Source of the DNA: Aquimarina mycalae
Lineage (GTDB): Bacteria > Bacteroidota > Bacteroidia > Flavobacteriales > Flavobacteriaceae
Assembly: GCF_029906345.1 (NCBI RefSeq)
Contig: NZ_JARYGY010000001.1
Span: forward strand, 160,851 to 224,850
Reading direction: 5' to 3'
DNA: 64,000 nt
The position numbers and the translations under genes were made by a program. Below, piece after piece: positions 63,681-64,000 of this stretch (position 1 is the stretch's first letter; each line of letters starts with the position of its first letter). The notes under the pieces are model-generated. The model was not told where the DNA came from and ran no database searches. It saw only the letters and a program-made list of their open reading frames with translations.

Positions 63681-64000
63681 TATGCAAAAATTCCATGCTC
63701 TATACGAACCAATTCTTCGTTCAATAACTGAAATCCAAATGTGGTATCTAGAAGTTCTTTTGGTTTTTTAGTTGCTAACGCTACATTAGGGTGTTCCATC
63801 CATCGTTTAAAACGATCTAAATCCCCAAAAATATTTTCCCCTCTTGCGTAAAGTTTGGCTAATTGTAAAGCTTTAGCACTTGCTTCAGTACTCAATTTTT
63901 TATTCAATTCATAACGTTGTATGGTACGTTCTGATAAATGCAGTACATGTGCCAATTCACTTAAATCAAATTCAATCGTTTTGGCAAGGTGTAACAATGC
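63680..64000 (-). CDS. Xre/DUF2384 (ParS-type) antitoxin, cut by window edge
   Basis: About 106 codons of the 3' part are visible. The frame is open to the right edge and the true start lies outside; a TTG near 63997 is unlikely to be the start because family members are about 150 aa. It contains an HTH-like segment (DLSELAHVLHLSERTIQRYE) and the C-terminal DUF2384 domain (KLYARGENIFGDLDRFKRWM; HPNVALATKKPKELLDTTFG). It should bind and inhibit the RES toxin and repress the operon. Confidence 0.9.
   Translation of the reverse strand, partial: ALLHLAKTIEFDLSELAHVLHLSERTIQRYELNKKLSTEASAKALQLAKLYARGENIFGDLDRFKRWMEHPNVALATKKPKELLDTTFGFQLLNEELVRIEHGIFA

Overview
The window is AT-rich, with weak Shine-Dalgarno sequences and one clear Bacteroidota-type promoter (TTTG, 20-nt spacer, TAATTTTG). 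It also carries a type IX secretion sorting domain, many lipoproteins of the 'SCKKE' type, HisKA_3/LuxR signalling and GG-leader natural-product precursors. Together these point to a marine member of Flavobacteriaceae, something like Aquimarina; the genus is a guess. No rRNA, tRNA, CRISPR array or insertion sequence was seen.

Layout. 1-163: start of a secreted protein cut by the window edge. 386-2911 (minus): four-gene signalling operon (133-aa unknown protein, 7-TM protein, sensorless histidine kinase, NarL/LuxR response regulator). 3270-6845 (minus): 5-oxoprolinase genes pxpABC with an atypical Nramp-family transporter. 6913-8052: DUF2891 lipoprotein. 8169-44333 (minus): a complete extracellular contractile injection system (eCIS, Afp/PVC/MAC/AlgoCIS type). 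44780-45720 (plus): MORN-like protein and a small membrane protein. 45786-53296 (minus): M16 protease, DUF4214 lipoprotein, two GG-leader peptides, T9SS cargo, and a TPR-AraC regulator. 53733-60107 (minus): membrane patatin, ComM/YifB and aspartate kinase. 60213-60857 (plus): a small protein divergent from aspartate kinase. 60927-64000 (minus): M13 peptidase and a RES/Xre toxin-antitoxin pair cut by the right edge.

The eCIS cluster reads, in transcription order: DUF4255 cap protein, second cap-position protein, one sheath with a large Ala-rich insertion, two tube proteins, a 55-aa DUF5908 protein, LysM hub, VgrG/gp5-like spike, PAAR tip, gp25, baseplate J, Afp12-like protein, a 1280-aa PKD protein, tape measure, a small membrane protein, then a cargo block, and finally a CHAP peptidase and the AAA+ ATPase (Afp15-like). 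The cargo block holds three DUF4157 proteins and a lysozyme-like enzyme. All four begin with the same kind of N-terminal leader (FIQPKL followed by QK/E-rich low-complexity sequence). Small unknown genes follow the cargo genes.

The most interesting points are: the shared leader, which persists in a cargo without the DUF4157 domain and is therefore a candidate loading signal; the sheath insertion; nuclease-like motifs in the two giant cargo proteins; an 11 x 27-bp in-frame repeat; and a pair of GG-leader peptides, one with a tandem cysteine-repeat core, behind a consensus promoter.
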